Shown: positions 27,897 to 36,221 of the stretch, one piece after another
Layout of the letters: every line of letters begins with the position of its first letter
Numbering within the stretch: the stretch's first letter is position 1
Origin: OLB6 sp964620125
Lineage (GTDB): Bacteria; Bacteroidota; Ignavibacteria; Kapaibacteriales; Kapaibacteriaceae
Assembly (NCBI GenBank): GCA_964620125.1
Contig: CAZUGQ010000015.1
Coordinates: 3,337-67,336, forward strand
DNA length: 64,000 bases
Direction of reading: 5' to 3'
Position numbers and translations under genes: made by a program
The notes under the pieces: model-generated
The model's input: the letters and a program-made list of their open reading frames with translations, nothing else
What the model was told of the DNA's origin: nothing
The model's database searches: none

Positions 27897-28462
27897 CACA
27901 GTACCTCGAAGATTGCATAGGTGAGGTAAATCGTGGTCATGTTGGTCTGAACATCGCCATCCAACGGTGTGCTGATGTCGGAAAGGCCACGAAGATATCA
28001 TGTTCCGATCGACAGGCCAAATGGTGCTCTCCACACCAACCCAATAACGGCAAGTCCCTCGCCATCGGTGCTTACTCCGTCGGGCTTACTGATAAAGTGT
28101 GCGTACTGGCTTCCAATCTCAACCATCAAACCGAGGGGCAACCCTATTCGTAAAAGAACCGGCAAACAGATTGTGCCCATATTCACCGTGTTGGTGCTGT
28201 CCTGATACGATAGATCGAAGGTTCGACTTTCATAGTACAGTTCCGGTGCCAGAGCCAGTAAGTTGCCCAACCCGATTTGCGAGCCAAAGCCAAGGCTCCA
28301 CCCCTACCCAGAGGTGCTCTCGTATCCATTAGGCAGACTTGTTGGAAAAGCATGATTCCCACCTGCTCGAGCACTGATTTCCACGAGATGTTCACTAGCC
28401 GATAGGCTCCCCGCCAGAGTGAACATTGCTGCTAGCGTCCCAACAACGATATGCTTCATCAT
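27897..28462 (-). pseudogene. Small outer-membrane barrel protein with two in-frame stops
   Basis: A single minus-strand frame runs from ATG 28462 (AAGGA upstream) through a signal peptide (MMKHIVVGTLAAMFTLAGSL) and barrel strands (WSLGFGSQIGLGNLLALAP, SIGT-stop-YLRGLSDISTPL) to a TGA directly before the lipoprotein ATG. It is broken by TAG at 28304-28306 (ESTSG-stop-GWSLG) and TGA at 27998-28000. No frameshift is needed to read the whole ~187-residue protein. Both stops are one transition from TGG. It matches the general form of PorT/OmpW-like barrels but no specific family is recognised. Confidence 0.75.
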
Positions 28463-28597
28463 GTGTCCTTCCCAATACGATGAACGGTGTACATATTCTT
28501 TAGATCTATTCCTTACGTGGCTTGTTGGCGTTAGGGGCCAGGCTAGCCACAGTGCTCGAAACTACATGCTCGGTTCGCATTGGATTGGTGTGGTGCA

Positions 28598-30595
28598 CTA
28601 GATGTCCAGGTTCTTCACGTACTGAGCATTCCTCTCTATAAATGCACGCCGGGGCTCAACGGCCTCGCCCATAAGTGTTTCGAATACTAGGTTGGCTTCG
28701 GCGGCGTTTTCAATGCTTACCTGCAAAAGTGTGCGTGTCTCTGGATTCATGGTCGTTGCCCAAAGCTGTTCTGGGTTCATCTCTCCCAAACCCTTGAATC
28801 GAGAAATGGTAATGCCATCGGCGGTTGCACCTTCTTCTGGTATCTCCGTTACCTCCTCCTCTTCAACCTTCTTACCTCGTGCTGCTTTGCGTTCTGCCTT
28901 TTCCTTACGAATGCGCTCGATGATCTCGTCGCGCTCCTCTTCGTCGAAGGCATATTGCTCTGTTTTTCCCTTCTTCACCTTGTACAGCGGAGGTTGTGCA
29001 ATGTAGAGCTTGCCGTCGTTGATCAGGTCGGGCATGTGCTTAAAGAACAACGTAAGCAACAGTGTACGAATGTGCGATCCATCAACATCAGCGTCGGCCA
29101 TCAGAATGATCTTACCGTACCGTGCCTTTGCCGAGTCGAAATCATCACCAAATCCTGCACCAATAGCGGTGAGGATGGTGCGCACCTCTTCGTTCTCGAG
29201 CACCTTGGTAAGCCTGGCCTTGTGCACATTCAGAATCTTACCCTTGAGTGGAAGTATCGCCTGAAACCGGCGGTCTCTGCCCTGTTTTGCAGAGCCCCCT
29301 GCCGAATCACCTTCCACGAGGAACAGCTCCGTGTCTTCGGGCGACCGCAATGAACAGTCAGCAAGCTTGCCCGGAAGTGTTCCACCATCGAGCGCATTCT
29401 TGCGCCTGATCAGATCCTTGGCCTTGCGCGCCGCGGCACGAGCCTCGGCTGCTTGCATGGCTTTCTCGATGATGTGCTTTGCTGCACCAGGGTTCTCATC
29501 AAGCCTCTTGGCAAGCTCCTCATTCACAATTTGCCGTACAATACCGTCAACGTCGCCGTTGCCAAGCTTGGTCTTGGTCTGCCCTTCAAACTGAGGCTCG
29601 GCTACCTTCACGCTGATAACAGCTGTAAGACCCTCACGAAAGTCGTCGCCAGTAAGGTTGGTGTCCTTCTTCAGCAGGTTGTTTGAACTTGCATACGCAT
29701 TCAGGGTACGCGTAAGGGCAGCTCGGAAACCGGAAACATGCGTGCCTCCTTCAACGGTGTTAATGTTGTTCACGTAGGACAGCAACAATTCACTGTACCC
29801 GTTGTTGTACTCCAAACAAATGTCTACCTGTGTTTCAATACCAGCTTCGTTGGTAGATGTACCCTTTATCACAAGGGGCTTTGTAATGGCAGTGTTCGAT
29901 GCGTCAAGGTGACGAACAAAGTCAACCAATCCGCCTCTGTACGCAAAGGTTTCCTTCTGGCCGTCGCGCTCGTCGAACAGATGAATGGTAACGTCGGGAT
30001 TCAGAAATGCCAATTCGCGCAGTCGGTCGGCCACTTTCTCGTAGCGAAACACCGTTGTCTTGAAGATCGTCTCGTCTGGCCAGAACCGCACGTGCGTGCC
30101 CGTTCTGCTAGTCTTGCCAATCTCCTCAACGGGCCCTTCTGGCTTGCCCTGATGATACACCTGCCTGAATACTGTGCCTTCGCGTTCAATGGTTGCCTCG
30201 AGCGTTGTGCTGAGAGCATTCACACAACTCACGCCAACACCATGCAAGCCCCCCGACACCTTGTAGGTGTTCTTGTCGAACTTGCCGCCTGCATGAAGCG
30301 TGCACATCACTACTTCGAGAGTGCTGATTTTCTTAACGGGGTGCGGTCCGGTTGGTATGCCCCGGCCATCGTCCTGAACACCGCAGGAACCGTCGCTGTA
30401 CAACGTTACACTGATGTTGCGGGCATAGCCGGCTAATGCTTCGTCGATGGAATTGTCAACCACCTCCTGAATAAGGTGGTGCAAGCCACGTTCCCCAACG
30501 TCGCCGATGTACATCGCCGGACGCTTGCGTACGGCTTCAAGTCCTTCAAGAACCTTGATGCTGTCTTCGGTATACCCTGTTTTCTGTGCGCTCAA
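28598..30595 (-). CDS. gyrB: DNA gyrase subunit B
   Basis: 665 residues. GHKL ATPase motifs (EVVDNSIDEALAGY, VQDDGRGIPTG, KVSGGLHGVGVSCVNALS), transducer domain, and TOPRIM motifs (LFLVEGDSAGGSAKQGR, ILMADADVDGSHIRTLLL), ending in the usual C-terminal FIERNAQYVKNLDI. A short charged insert (RKAARGKKVEEEEVTE) lies in the C-terminal part. It supplies the ATPase of the gyrase that introduces negative supercoils. It is the last gene of dnaN-recF-dciA-gyrB. ParE is the alternative, but the neighbours favour GyrB. Confidence 0.95.
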   Translation of the reverse strand: MSAQKTGYTEDSIKVLEGLEAVRKRPAMYIGDVGERGLHHLIQEVVDNSIDEALAGYARNISVTLYSDGSCGVQDDGRGIPTGPHPVKKISTLEVVMCTLHAGGKFDKNTYKVSGGLHGVGVSCVNALSTTLEATIEREGTVFRQVYHQGKPEGPVEEIGKTSRTGTHVRFWPDETIFKTTVFRYEKVADRLRELAFLNPDVTIHLFDERDGQKETFAYRGGLVDFVRHLDASNTAITKPLVIKGTSTNEAGIETQVDICLEYNNGYSELLLSYVNNINTVEGGTHVSGFRAALTRTLNAYASSNNLLKKDTNLTGDDFREGLTAVISVKVAEPQFEGQTKTKLGNGDVDGIVRQIVNEELAKRLDENPGAAKHIIEKAMQAAEARAAARKAKDLIRRKNALDGGTLPGKLADCSLRSPEDTELFLVEGDSAGGSAKQGRDRRFQAILPLKGKILNVHKARLTKVLENEEVRTILTAIGAGFGDDFDSAKARYGKIILMADADVDGSHIRTLLLTLFFKHMPDLINDGKLYIAQPPLYKVKKGKTEQYAFDEEERDEIIERIRKEKAERKAARGKKVEEEEVTEIPEEGATADGITISRFKGLGEMNPEQLWATTMNPETRTLLQVSIENAAEANLVFETLMGEAVEPRRAFIERNAQYVKNLDI

Positions 30596-30607
30596 CGTGT
30601 GTCCTTT

Positions 30608-30886
30608 CTACTTCACCTGCAAATCCTTGATGGCTTCCTGACCAATGAGGTCATTGAGCTTATGACGTATTTCTTCCTTGCGCAACGTGAGTTCCATTCG
30701 CCATGTGGCATCGGATACAACAACGCGCAATACTCCATCCTCGAACGACTTTATTTCGCTAATGGTAGCAAGTCGAGCGCCTACCACAGCGGCCCAGTGT
30801 TTGGGCATCTGCTCACGCAGCATGGCCTTCTCCAAACCGTACCGTTGGATCACTCCTCTGAGTAGTTCGGAAAGTGCCTTGGTCAT
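30608..30886 (-). CDS. dciA: DciA-type (DUF721) helicase-loading protein
   Basis: 92 residues with the DUF721 core: LSELLRGVIQRYGLEKAML, then WAAVVGARLA and LRVVVSDATWRMELTLRKEE, ending in IKDLQVK. DciA is the ancestral loader or partner of the replicative helicase in bacteria lacking DnaC/DnaI. Its start overlaps the recF stop (ATGA) and it ends 12 bases before gyrB, a common position for this family. Confidence 0.88.
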   Translation of the reverse strand: MTKALSELLRGVIQRYGLEKAMLREQMPKHWAAVVGARLATISEIKSFEDGVLRVVVSDATWRMELTLRKEEIRHKLNDLIGQEAIKDLQVK

Positions 30887-32022
30887 GCGGCAACCTTTGT
30901 ATTCTCTCCGAGAGTTTCAACGTCAGCAGGTACCTGTACACATGCCACACCGTTAGCCAAGTGCTGCTGCACATGCTGCAGCACACGTTCGCCGTCGGTG
31001 GTGGTTACCAGGCACTGCAGTCCCAGCTCGGCAACACGAGCCAATACTCTCGATGCACGCTGCTCGTCAAGTTCGCTGAACACATCATCCAGCAACACCA
31101 CCGGCCGCTCATTACGCCGCTCATACACCAATCGCGCTTCGGCTAGTTTGAGTGCTACCAACAAACTCTTGTGCTGACCCTGCGAGGCACATTCACGAAC
31201 AGATCGGCCGTTCAGCAGACAGTGGATCTCATCCTTTTGCGGACCGAATAATGTTGTGGCCCGAACACGCTCCGCGGATGCCAATCGATGTGCTGCTTGT
31301 GCAAGTTGCTCCATCACGGAGCCGCTACCATCGGCAACATTGTCTGCTTCGTAAACCAGGTCTATTCTTTCGCGATCCCCAGCCACACCGGCGTACTCTT
31401 CGCGAACAAGCGGTGTTAGGTCGGCAATAAAATCACGCCTGCGCTCAACCAGCCGAGCCGAGGCTTCTACGAAAGCCGTAGTCCATACTTCAAGAACGTC
31501 GTTGCCAACTGGCGGGTCTGCGGCCAAGCCGGCATTCCGTTGTTTAAGTAAACGCCGATGTTCGAACAGCAACTCTGATACCGAACGTGAACTCTGCGCC
31601 ATGAGCGCATCAATGAATGCACGGCGCTCAGAAGGACCACCAAAGGTGATGCTCTTGTGGTCGGGGCACAGTGCCACCACCGGAAATTCACCAATCATAT
31701 CCTTTGCTGTAGGATGATCGGACACTGACGTTGTGAATCGCTTGCGTTGTCCTACCCGGAGCTCTGCAGTTGCTTTGTACAGGGTTCCAAGGTCTGTGCG
31801 TGCTTCGATCGTGAGATGCGAAACCTCAGCCCCCTGCCGAATCAGAGAGCCGTCGGCAACGGGAACGAACGTACGCGTCATGGCACACACGTTCACGGCT
31901 TCGAGCAGCGACGTCTTGCCTGAACCGTTGGGTCCGCTCAGGATGGTAACGTTGCTGGCACAGTCCAACCGGGCATGCTCGTGGCACCGCACATTGGTTG
32001 CGGTAAGGCACAGGAGTTGCAT
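30883..32022 (-). CDS. recF: DNA replication and repair protein RecF
   Basis: 379 residues from the ATG at 32022 (an in-frame TTG two codons upstream is less likely). SMC-like ATPase with Walker A GPNGSGKTSLLEAVN near residue 33, an ABC signature region (ECASQGQHKSLLVALKLAEA) and Walker B RPVVLLDDVFSELD. It loads RecA at single-strand gaps. Located between dnaN and dciA, the classical recF place. Confidence 0.95.
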   Translation of the reverse strand: MQLLCLTATNVRCHEHARLDCASNVTILSGPNGSGKTSLLEAVNVCAMTRTFVPVADGSLIRQGAEVSHLTIEARTDLGTLYKATAELRVGQRKRFTTSVSDHPTAKDMIGEFPVVALCPDHKSITFGGPSERRAFIDALMAQSSRSVSELLFEHRRLLKQRNAGLAADPPVGNDVLEVWTTAFVEASARLVERRRDFIADLTPLVREEYAGVAGDRERIDLVYEADNVADGSGSVMEQLAQAAHRLASAERVRATTLFGPQKDEIHCLLNGRSVRECASQGQHKSLLVALKLAEARLVYERRNERPVVLLDDVFSELDEQRASRVLARVAELGLQCLVTTTDGERVLQHVQQHLANGVACVQVPADVETLGENTKVAA

Positions 32023-32034
32023 CCGCAAACTCAG

Positions 32035-33153
32035 TTAAATCTTTACGGGCATCACGAGCATCAGCAAACCACTGTCTTCAACGCCAGGGGTGATGAGCAC
32101 GGCTCTGATGGGCGTAGAAAACGTCATGCGAACATTAAGGTCCGGATCGTCGTCACTGCTGATATTCTTGATGGCTTCTTCAAGAAACCTGTAGTTGAAG
32201 CCTACTTCGAAAGCATCGGCGGTAAAGTCGCACGGTATTGTTTCCGTTCCCTTGCCGCCAGATTCCTCGTCCTCGGAATGAACAGCCAAATCCTTTGGGC
32301 TCAGCTTGAACCGCACATGCCGCGTGTTGGAATTGGCAAACAGACTTACACGTTTGATGGCACTGAGAACCTCTCGCTGATGCACCACGAGCGTCTTGTC
32401 GTTATCCGTAGGAATCACATTCTGATAGGGTGGATACTTCTCGTCAATCACCCGAGTGGTAATCGTGAGAGTGCCGATGGTGAACCGTGCATGGGTTCGC
32501 GAAACGTCCATCGTAACGTCCTGCTCCACCTTGCGCAACAGCTCAACGGCCCGTGCGGGGATGATGACTTCTAAGTCCGTTGGGAACGTGTTGTTCCCAC
32601 TGGCTGCTACACTTACGCGCGATAACCGAAAGCCATCCGTGGCAACGGCTGTGGCCTGTTTACCGTCGAACTGAAAGAACACACCCGTCATGCTGGGCCG
32701 ATACTCCTCCGTACTTACAGCAAACACCGTCTTGTTAGCCATCCTGCTCATGTCTTCACGTGCAAGTTTGGCTGTCTTCGATTCCGGGAATGGTGGTATA
32801 ACGGGGAACTCATTGGCATCAAGGCCCTTCATTTCGAACGACCCCGTTGGCGTGCGAACGGAAACGGTGTAGGAATCATCAACCTTTACCGTGATCGTTC
32901 CAGCCGATCCCAGTTCTTTCACCAGGTCGTTGAACTGCCGGGCAGGAATCAGCACATCTCCATCACCTTCACCTGAAACGGGGATGGTAAGAGAGATGGT
33001 AATCTCCTGGTCCGTGGCTGTAAACGTGAGCTCGTTACCGCTCAGCGTTGTATGCAGGTGTTCAAGAACCGGAATGGTGGATTTGGCTGGGATGGCCGGT
33101 AAGACCTTCTGGAGGGCCTTCTGAAGGTCCGTGAGCGCAACCGTGAACTGCAT
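32035..33153 (-). CDS. dnaN: DNA polymerase III beta sliding clamp
   Basis: 372 residues from the ATG at 33153; 61 further upstream codons in frame do not look like protein. Typical clamp sequences: MQFTVALTDLQKALQKVLPA, TGVFFQFDGKQATAVATDGF, ARAVELLRKVEQDVTMDVSR, and the C-terminal LMLVMPVKI close to the usual PMRL-type end. Three similar domains form the ring that holds the polymerase on DNA. It is the first gene of the block; dnaA is not next to it. Confidence 0.95.
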   Translation of the reverse strand: MQFTVALTDLQKALQKVLPAIPAKSTIPVLEHLHTTLSGNELTFTATDQEITISLTIPVSGEGDGDVLIPARQFNDLVKELGSAGTITVKVDDSYTVSVRTPTGSFEMKGLDANEFPVIPPFPESKTAKLAREDMSRMANKTVFAVSTEEYRPSMTGVFFQFDGKQATAVATDGFRLSRVSVAASGNNTFPTDLEVIIPARAVELLRKVEQDVTMDVSRTHARFTIGTLTITTRVIDEKYPPYQNVIPTDNDKTLVVHQREVLSAIKRVSLFANSNTRHVRFKLSPKDLAVHSEDEESGGKGTETIPCDFTADAFEVGFNYRFLEEAIKNISSDDDPDLNVRMTFSTPIRAVLITPGVEDSGLLMLVMPVKI

Positions 33154-33278
33154 ACGGGGAGTGTTGTAGTGACCGGTGAATCGAGCAGGAAACGCCGCCG
33201 TCGTGGGCGCGAAATCGCTAATTTGACCGCCGAAACTACGAAACCGCGCATGACCGTACAATGTGAAACAGGGCATGG

Positions 33279-33947
33279 ATGCTGACGAGTTACGGACGCG
33301 ACAATGCATTCCTGATGCTGGGCATTGGTACAGCAATCCTCCTTTTGGCAGCCACGCCTGTTAGCGTGCTGGTGCGTGCTGCGTTGATTGCACTTGGTTT
33401 GGTACTTATTGCATTCACGCTATGGTTCTTCCGTGATTCCAACCGCCCACTCAACCCTGAAGCAAACAATCCTGCCGTAATCGTTGCCCCCGCCGACGGG
33501 TCGGTAACGGAAGTGGTTGCAGTGAACCATCCCGACATTGGAGGAGACGGCACGCAGATCAGCATTTTTCTCTCACCGCTCGACCTGCACGTGAATCGGT
33601 TTCCCGCCTCGGGCTTCATCACCGCCGTTCGATACTTTCCTGGCACCTATCTCATGGCATTTCACCCAAAGGCCAGCCTTGAAAACGAACGGTCAGAATT
33701 CGTCCTTCAAACCACGTATGGCCCCATCCTGTTTCGGCAAATCACTGGTTTCCTTGCCCGGCGTATCGTATACGATGTGCAGCAGGGGGCTGTGGCGCAT
33801 GCGGGGCAGCGGTTTGGCATGATGAAGTTCGGATCACGAATGGATGTACTGGTTCCAAGCACGGCAACCGTGATGGTTCATGTGGGAGACAAGGTTGTTA
33901 GCGCAGCAACCATTATTGCCAGACTACAACAGTCGGAGCTGGCGTGA
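33279..33947 (+). CDS. psd: Phosphatidylserine decarboxylase
   Basis: 222 residues, the short (archaetidylserine-decarboxylase-like) type common in Bacteroidota. Two N-terminal membrane segments (FLMLGIGTAILLLAATPVS, LIALGLVLIAFTLWFF), then VAPADGSVTEV, IFLSPLDLHVNRFPASG and the self-cleavage site FGSRMDVLVP, where the Ser becomes the pyruvoyl group. It makes phosphatidylethanolamine. It overlaps pssA by four bases (GTGA), so the two steps of PE synthesis are encoded together. Divergent from dnaN with 125 bases between. Confidence 0.92.
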   Translation: MLTSYGRDNAFLMLGIGTAILLLAATPVSVLVRAALIALGLVLIAFTLWFFRDSNRPLNPEANNPAVIVAPADGSVTEVVAVNHPDIGGDGTQISIFLSPLDLHVNRFPASGFITAVRYFPGTYLMAFHPKASLENERSEFVLQTTYGPILFRQITGFLARRIVYDVQQGAVAHAGQRFGMMKFGSRMDVLVPSTATVMVHVGDKVVSAATIIARLQQSELA

Positions 33948-34711
33948 GGGTAACGCGAAGCATCGTTCCCAACCTGTTTACGCTGGCAAACCTGTTCTGC
34001 GGCTTTACCTCGGTGATTTCGTCGATGGAAGGGCACATTGACCGGGCCGCACTGTTTATTCTGCTTGCCGGCGTGTTCGACATGCTCGATGGCGTGATTG
34101 CACGATTGGTGCGGAGCACCAGTGAGTTTGGCGTGGAGCTGGACTCGTTGTGCGACGCAGTGAGTTTCGGACTTGCCCCGTCGGTTTTGCTGTGGACGGC
34201 TTTCTTTCATCAGTGGCTCAACTGGGGTCTGCTACTTGCCTCCATGCCTGCCTTGTTCGCTGTTTTGCGGCTGGCACGATTCAATGTGCAGCTTACGTCG
34301 ATGGAAGACAAGCTATACTTCCGCGGCATGCCGGTACCTGCTGCGGCCTTCACCATCGTGAGTTATGTAGTGTATTGGCACCCAACGCACTACTTCGCAC
34401 CTGAGCATCAGGCGATTGCACTCGTAGCCGTTGTTGTACTCGTGTCGTTAGCCATGGTAAGTACGGTGAAGTACGACAATCTTCCTCGACCAACGTTAAC
34501 CGAGCTGCGCCGCAGGCCGTTGCTTTTTGTGGTATTTTTCGCCGCCATCGTTGCAGCCTTCATCACACAAGGAAGAGCCATCTTCCCCGTTATGGCTCTG
34601 TACCTCGTGTGGGGAGCACTTCGGCAGGCAGTGAACATCCTTCGCGGATCCGGCCGCGACGATGCGGATGATACGCTGGAAGAACCCGACCCCGATCCAT
34701 TCTCGATGTAA
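33944..34711 (+). CDS. pssA: CDP-diacylglycerol-serine O-phosphatidyltransferase
   Basis: 255 residues starting at GTG in the psd stop. The CDP-alcohol phosphotransferase signature is complete: FDMLDGVIARL, then FGVELDSLCDAVSFG (D-x2-D-G-x2-A-R ... G-x3-D-x3-D). About seven hydrophobic helices; the C-terminal tail is acidic (RDDADDTLEEPDPDPFSM). It makes phosphatidylserine, the substrate for the upstream decarboxylase. Confidence 0.93.
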   Translation: MRVTRSIVPNLFTLANLFCGFTSVISSMEGHIDRAALFILLAGVFDMLDGVIARLVRSTSEFGVELDSLCDAVSFGLAPSVLLWTAFFHQWLNWGLLLASMPALFAVLRLARFNVQLTSMEDKLYFRGMPVPAAAFTIVSYVVYWHPTHYFAPEHQAIALVAVVVLVSLAMVSTVKYDNLPRPTLTELRRRPLLFVVFFAAIVAAFITQGRAIFPVMALYLVWGALRQAVNILRGSGRDDADDTLEEPDPDPFSM

Positions 34712-34714
34712 GCC

Positions 34715-34990
34715 ATGAAGCACTTCGTTGCACATATCACCGTGACCTTGCGAAAGTCCATACTGGACGTGCAAGGCAAGGCGGTAGAACAGGCCCTTTT
34801 CAGCCTGCACATGCCTTCGTTATCCAACGTGCGCATCGGTAAGTACATCGAAATGGACGTACATGCGCCCGACGCCGAAACTGCCCGCGAACAGGTTGAA
34901 GATGCCTGCGAGAAGCTGTTGGCCAATCCTGTAATGGAAGACTACACGGTGAGCATCACAGAACAACGTCTGGCTGGAGAGCCCGCATGA
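34715..34990 (+). CDS. purS: Phosphoribosylformylglycinamidine synthase subunit PurS
   Basis: 91 residues with the small PurS fold: FVAHITVTLRKSILDVQGKA, then VRIGKYIEMDV and a C-terminal DYTVSI strand. PurS bridges PurQ and PurL in the three-subunit FGAM synthase of purine synthesis. It starts 3 bases after pssA and overlaps purQ by four bases (ATGA). No purL lies in the window. Confidence 0.92.
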   Translation: MKHFVAHITVTLRKSILDVQGKAVEQALFSLHMPSLSNVRIGKYIEMDVHAPDAETAREQVEDACEKLLANPVMEDYTVSITEQRLAGEPA

Positions 34991-35739
34991 GAGTGGGTGT
35001 AGTAACCTTTCCGGGTTCCAACTGCGACGCCGATGCACGACATGCCTGCACGCTTGCGCTCAACCGGAATGGTATCGGCGGATCAGTAACGTCCCTGTGG
35101 CACAAGGACACATCGATACCCGATCAGCTTGACGTTATCATCCTGCCTGGTGGTTTTTCGTATGGCGACTACCTGCGGACGGGTGCCATTGCTCGATTCT
35201 CACCAATCATGGCCGAAGTGGTTCGGTTTGCCAACGCCGGAGGATACGTAATCGGCATATGCAACGGATTCCAAATTCTGTGCGAAGTGGGTTTGCTGCC
35301 GGGAGCACTTATCCGCAACCTGAACATGCGCTTTGTCTGTGCGGATGTTTACCTCCGAGTAGAACGCACAGATACAGCATTCACTAACGTTCTGGCCATG
35401 AACAATCATCGTCCGCTGCGTATACCCATAGCTCATGGAGAGGGCAGGTATGTGGCACCGGATGCTGTACTCAATGAGCTTGAAGGCAACGGCCAGGTGC
35501 TGTATCGCTATGTGACTCCCAGCAATCTCATCACCCCCGAAGCAAACCCAAATGGTAGCCAACGCAACATTGCTGGTATCTTGAATAAACGCGGCAACGT
35601 GATGGGTATGATGCCCCATCCCGAGCGAGCCATGGAAGCTGCTCTGGGTTCGGATGACGGCAGCACCGTATTCAACAGTCTGGCAATTGCCACCACCCAC
35701 CACGAAGCCGTTGTTCCCACAGCACAGTACTCGGAGTAA
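34987..35739 (+). CDS. purQ: Phosphoribosylformylglycinamidine synthase subunit PurQ (glutaminase)
   Basis: 250 residues. Class I glutamine amidotransferase: VGVVTFPGSNCDADARHA, oxyanion region ILPGGFSYGDYLRTGAIA, nucleophile Cys in GICNGFQILCEVG, and the His/Glu pair in GMMPHPERA. It releases ammonia from glutamine for FGAM synthesis with PurS and PurL. It is followed after 2 bases by tatA. Confidence 0.95.
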   Translation: MRVGVVTFPGSNCDADARHACTLALNRNGIGGSVTSLWHKDTSIPDQLDVIILPGGFSYGDYLRTGAIARFSPIMAEVVRFANAGGYVIGICNGFQILCEVGLLPGALIRNLNMRFVCADVYLRVERTDTAFTNVLAMNNHRPLRIPIAHGEGRYVAPDAVLNELEGNGQVLYRYVTPSNLITPEANPNGSQRNIAGILNKRGNVMGMMPHPERAMEAALGSDDGSTVFNSLAIATTHHEAVVPTAQYSE

Positions 35740-35741
35740 TC

Positions 35742-35924
35742 ATGCCTTTCAACATCGGACCAACCGAGCTCATTCTTATCGTTCTCATTATCGTTCTTCT
35801 CTTCGGCGCTCGCCGCATCCCTGAATTGATGAGGGGGTTGGGCTCCGGAATCAAGGAGTTCAAGAAAGCCGCCAGCGGGCAGGACGAAGAAGAGAAGAAG
35901 ACCACTACCGACAACGGCAAATAG
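35742..35924 (+). CDS. tatA: Sec-independent translocase protein TatA
   Basis: 60 residues: one N-terminal membrane helix (IGPTELILIVLIIVLLFGA) followed by RRIPELMRGLGSGIKEFKKA, the amphipathic helix with the family FGxxRxPEL pattern, then a charged tail. It forms the pore-like component of twin-arginine export of folded proteins. Starts 2 bases after purQ; tatC is not in the window. Confidence 0.93.
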   Translation: MPFNIGPTELILIVLIIVLLFGARRIPELMRGLGSGIKEFKKAASGQDEEEKKTTTDNGK

Positions 35925-35933
35925 CAGATTACC

Positions 35934-36221
35934 ATGTTCGATGTTGGCGGTGGTGAACTGATCCTCATCCTGCTTGTGGTACTCCTTCTGTTCGGGCCGA
36001 AGAGTCTTCCCGACCTGGCACGTTCCGTAGGAAAGGGGCTTCGGCATGTGCGCAAGGCACAGGAAGACCTTACGCAGCAGATTCGCGACATCAGCGCCGA
36101 TGTTGAGAAGCCTGCTGCAACGCTGAAGAAGGATGTCGAGCAAGCAATTACTGCCCAGCCGGCTGATCACGCCACACCGCGCACACCAAAGCCCCCTACC
36201 GATTCCATACAGCCTGAATGA
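35934..36221 (+). CDS. Second TatA/TatB-family protein
   Basis: 95 residues with the same layout: membrane helix GGGELILILLVVLLLFGPK, then SLPDLARSVGKGLRHVRKAQ and a longer helical tail ending in a Pro/Thr-rich stretch. The longer tail suggests TatB, but the FGPKxLPxLAR pattern is closer to TatA; it cannot be decided. Its TGA lies within the ATGATG start of gatA. An AGCCCCCT octamer is at 36190-36197. Confidence 0.85.
   Translation: MFDVGGGELILILLVVLLLFGPKSLPDLARSVGKGLRHVRKAQEDLTQQIRDISADVEKPAATLKKDVEQAITAQPADHATPRTPKPPTDSIQPE

Noticed and set aside
21899..28306. Recoding of TGA/TAG as Trp or selenocysteine
   Set aside because: TGA and TAG end many intact genes in this window, Trp is TGG in intact genes, and the sulfatase also has frameshifts; decay explains the data better.
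33154..33278. Replication origin between dnaN and psd
   Set aside because: Only 125 bases, no DnaA-box cluster and no AT-rich unwinding region.
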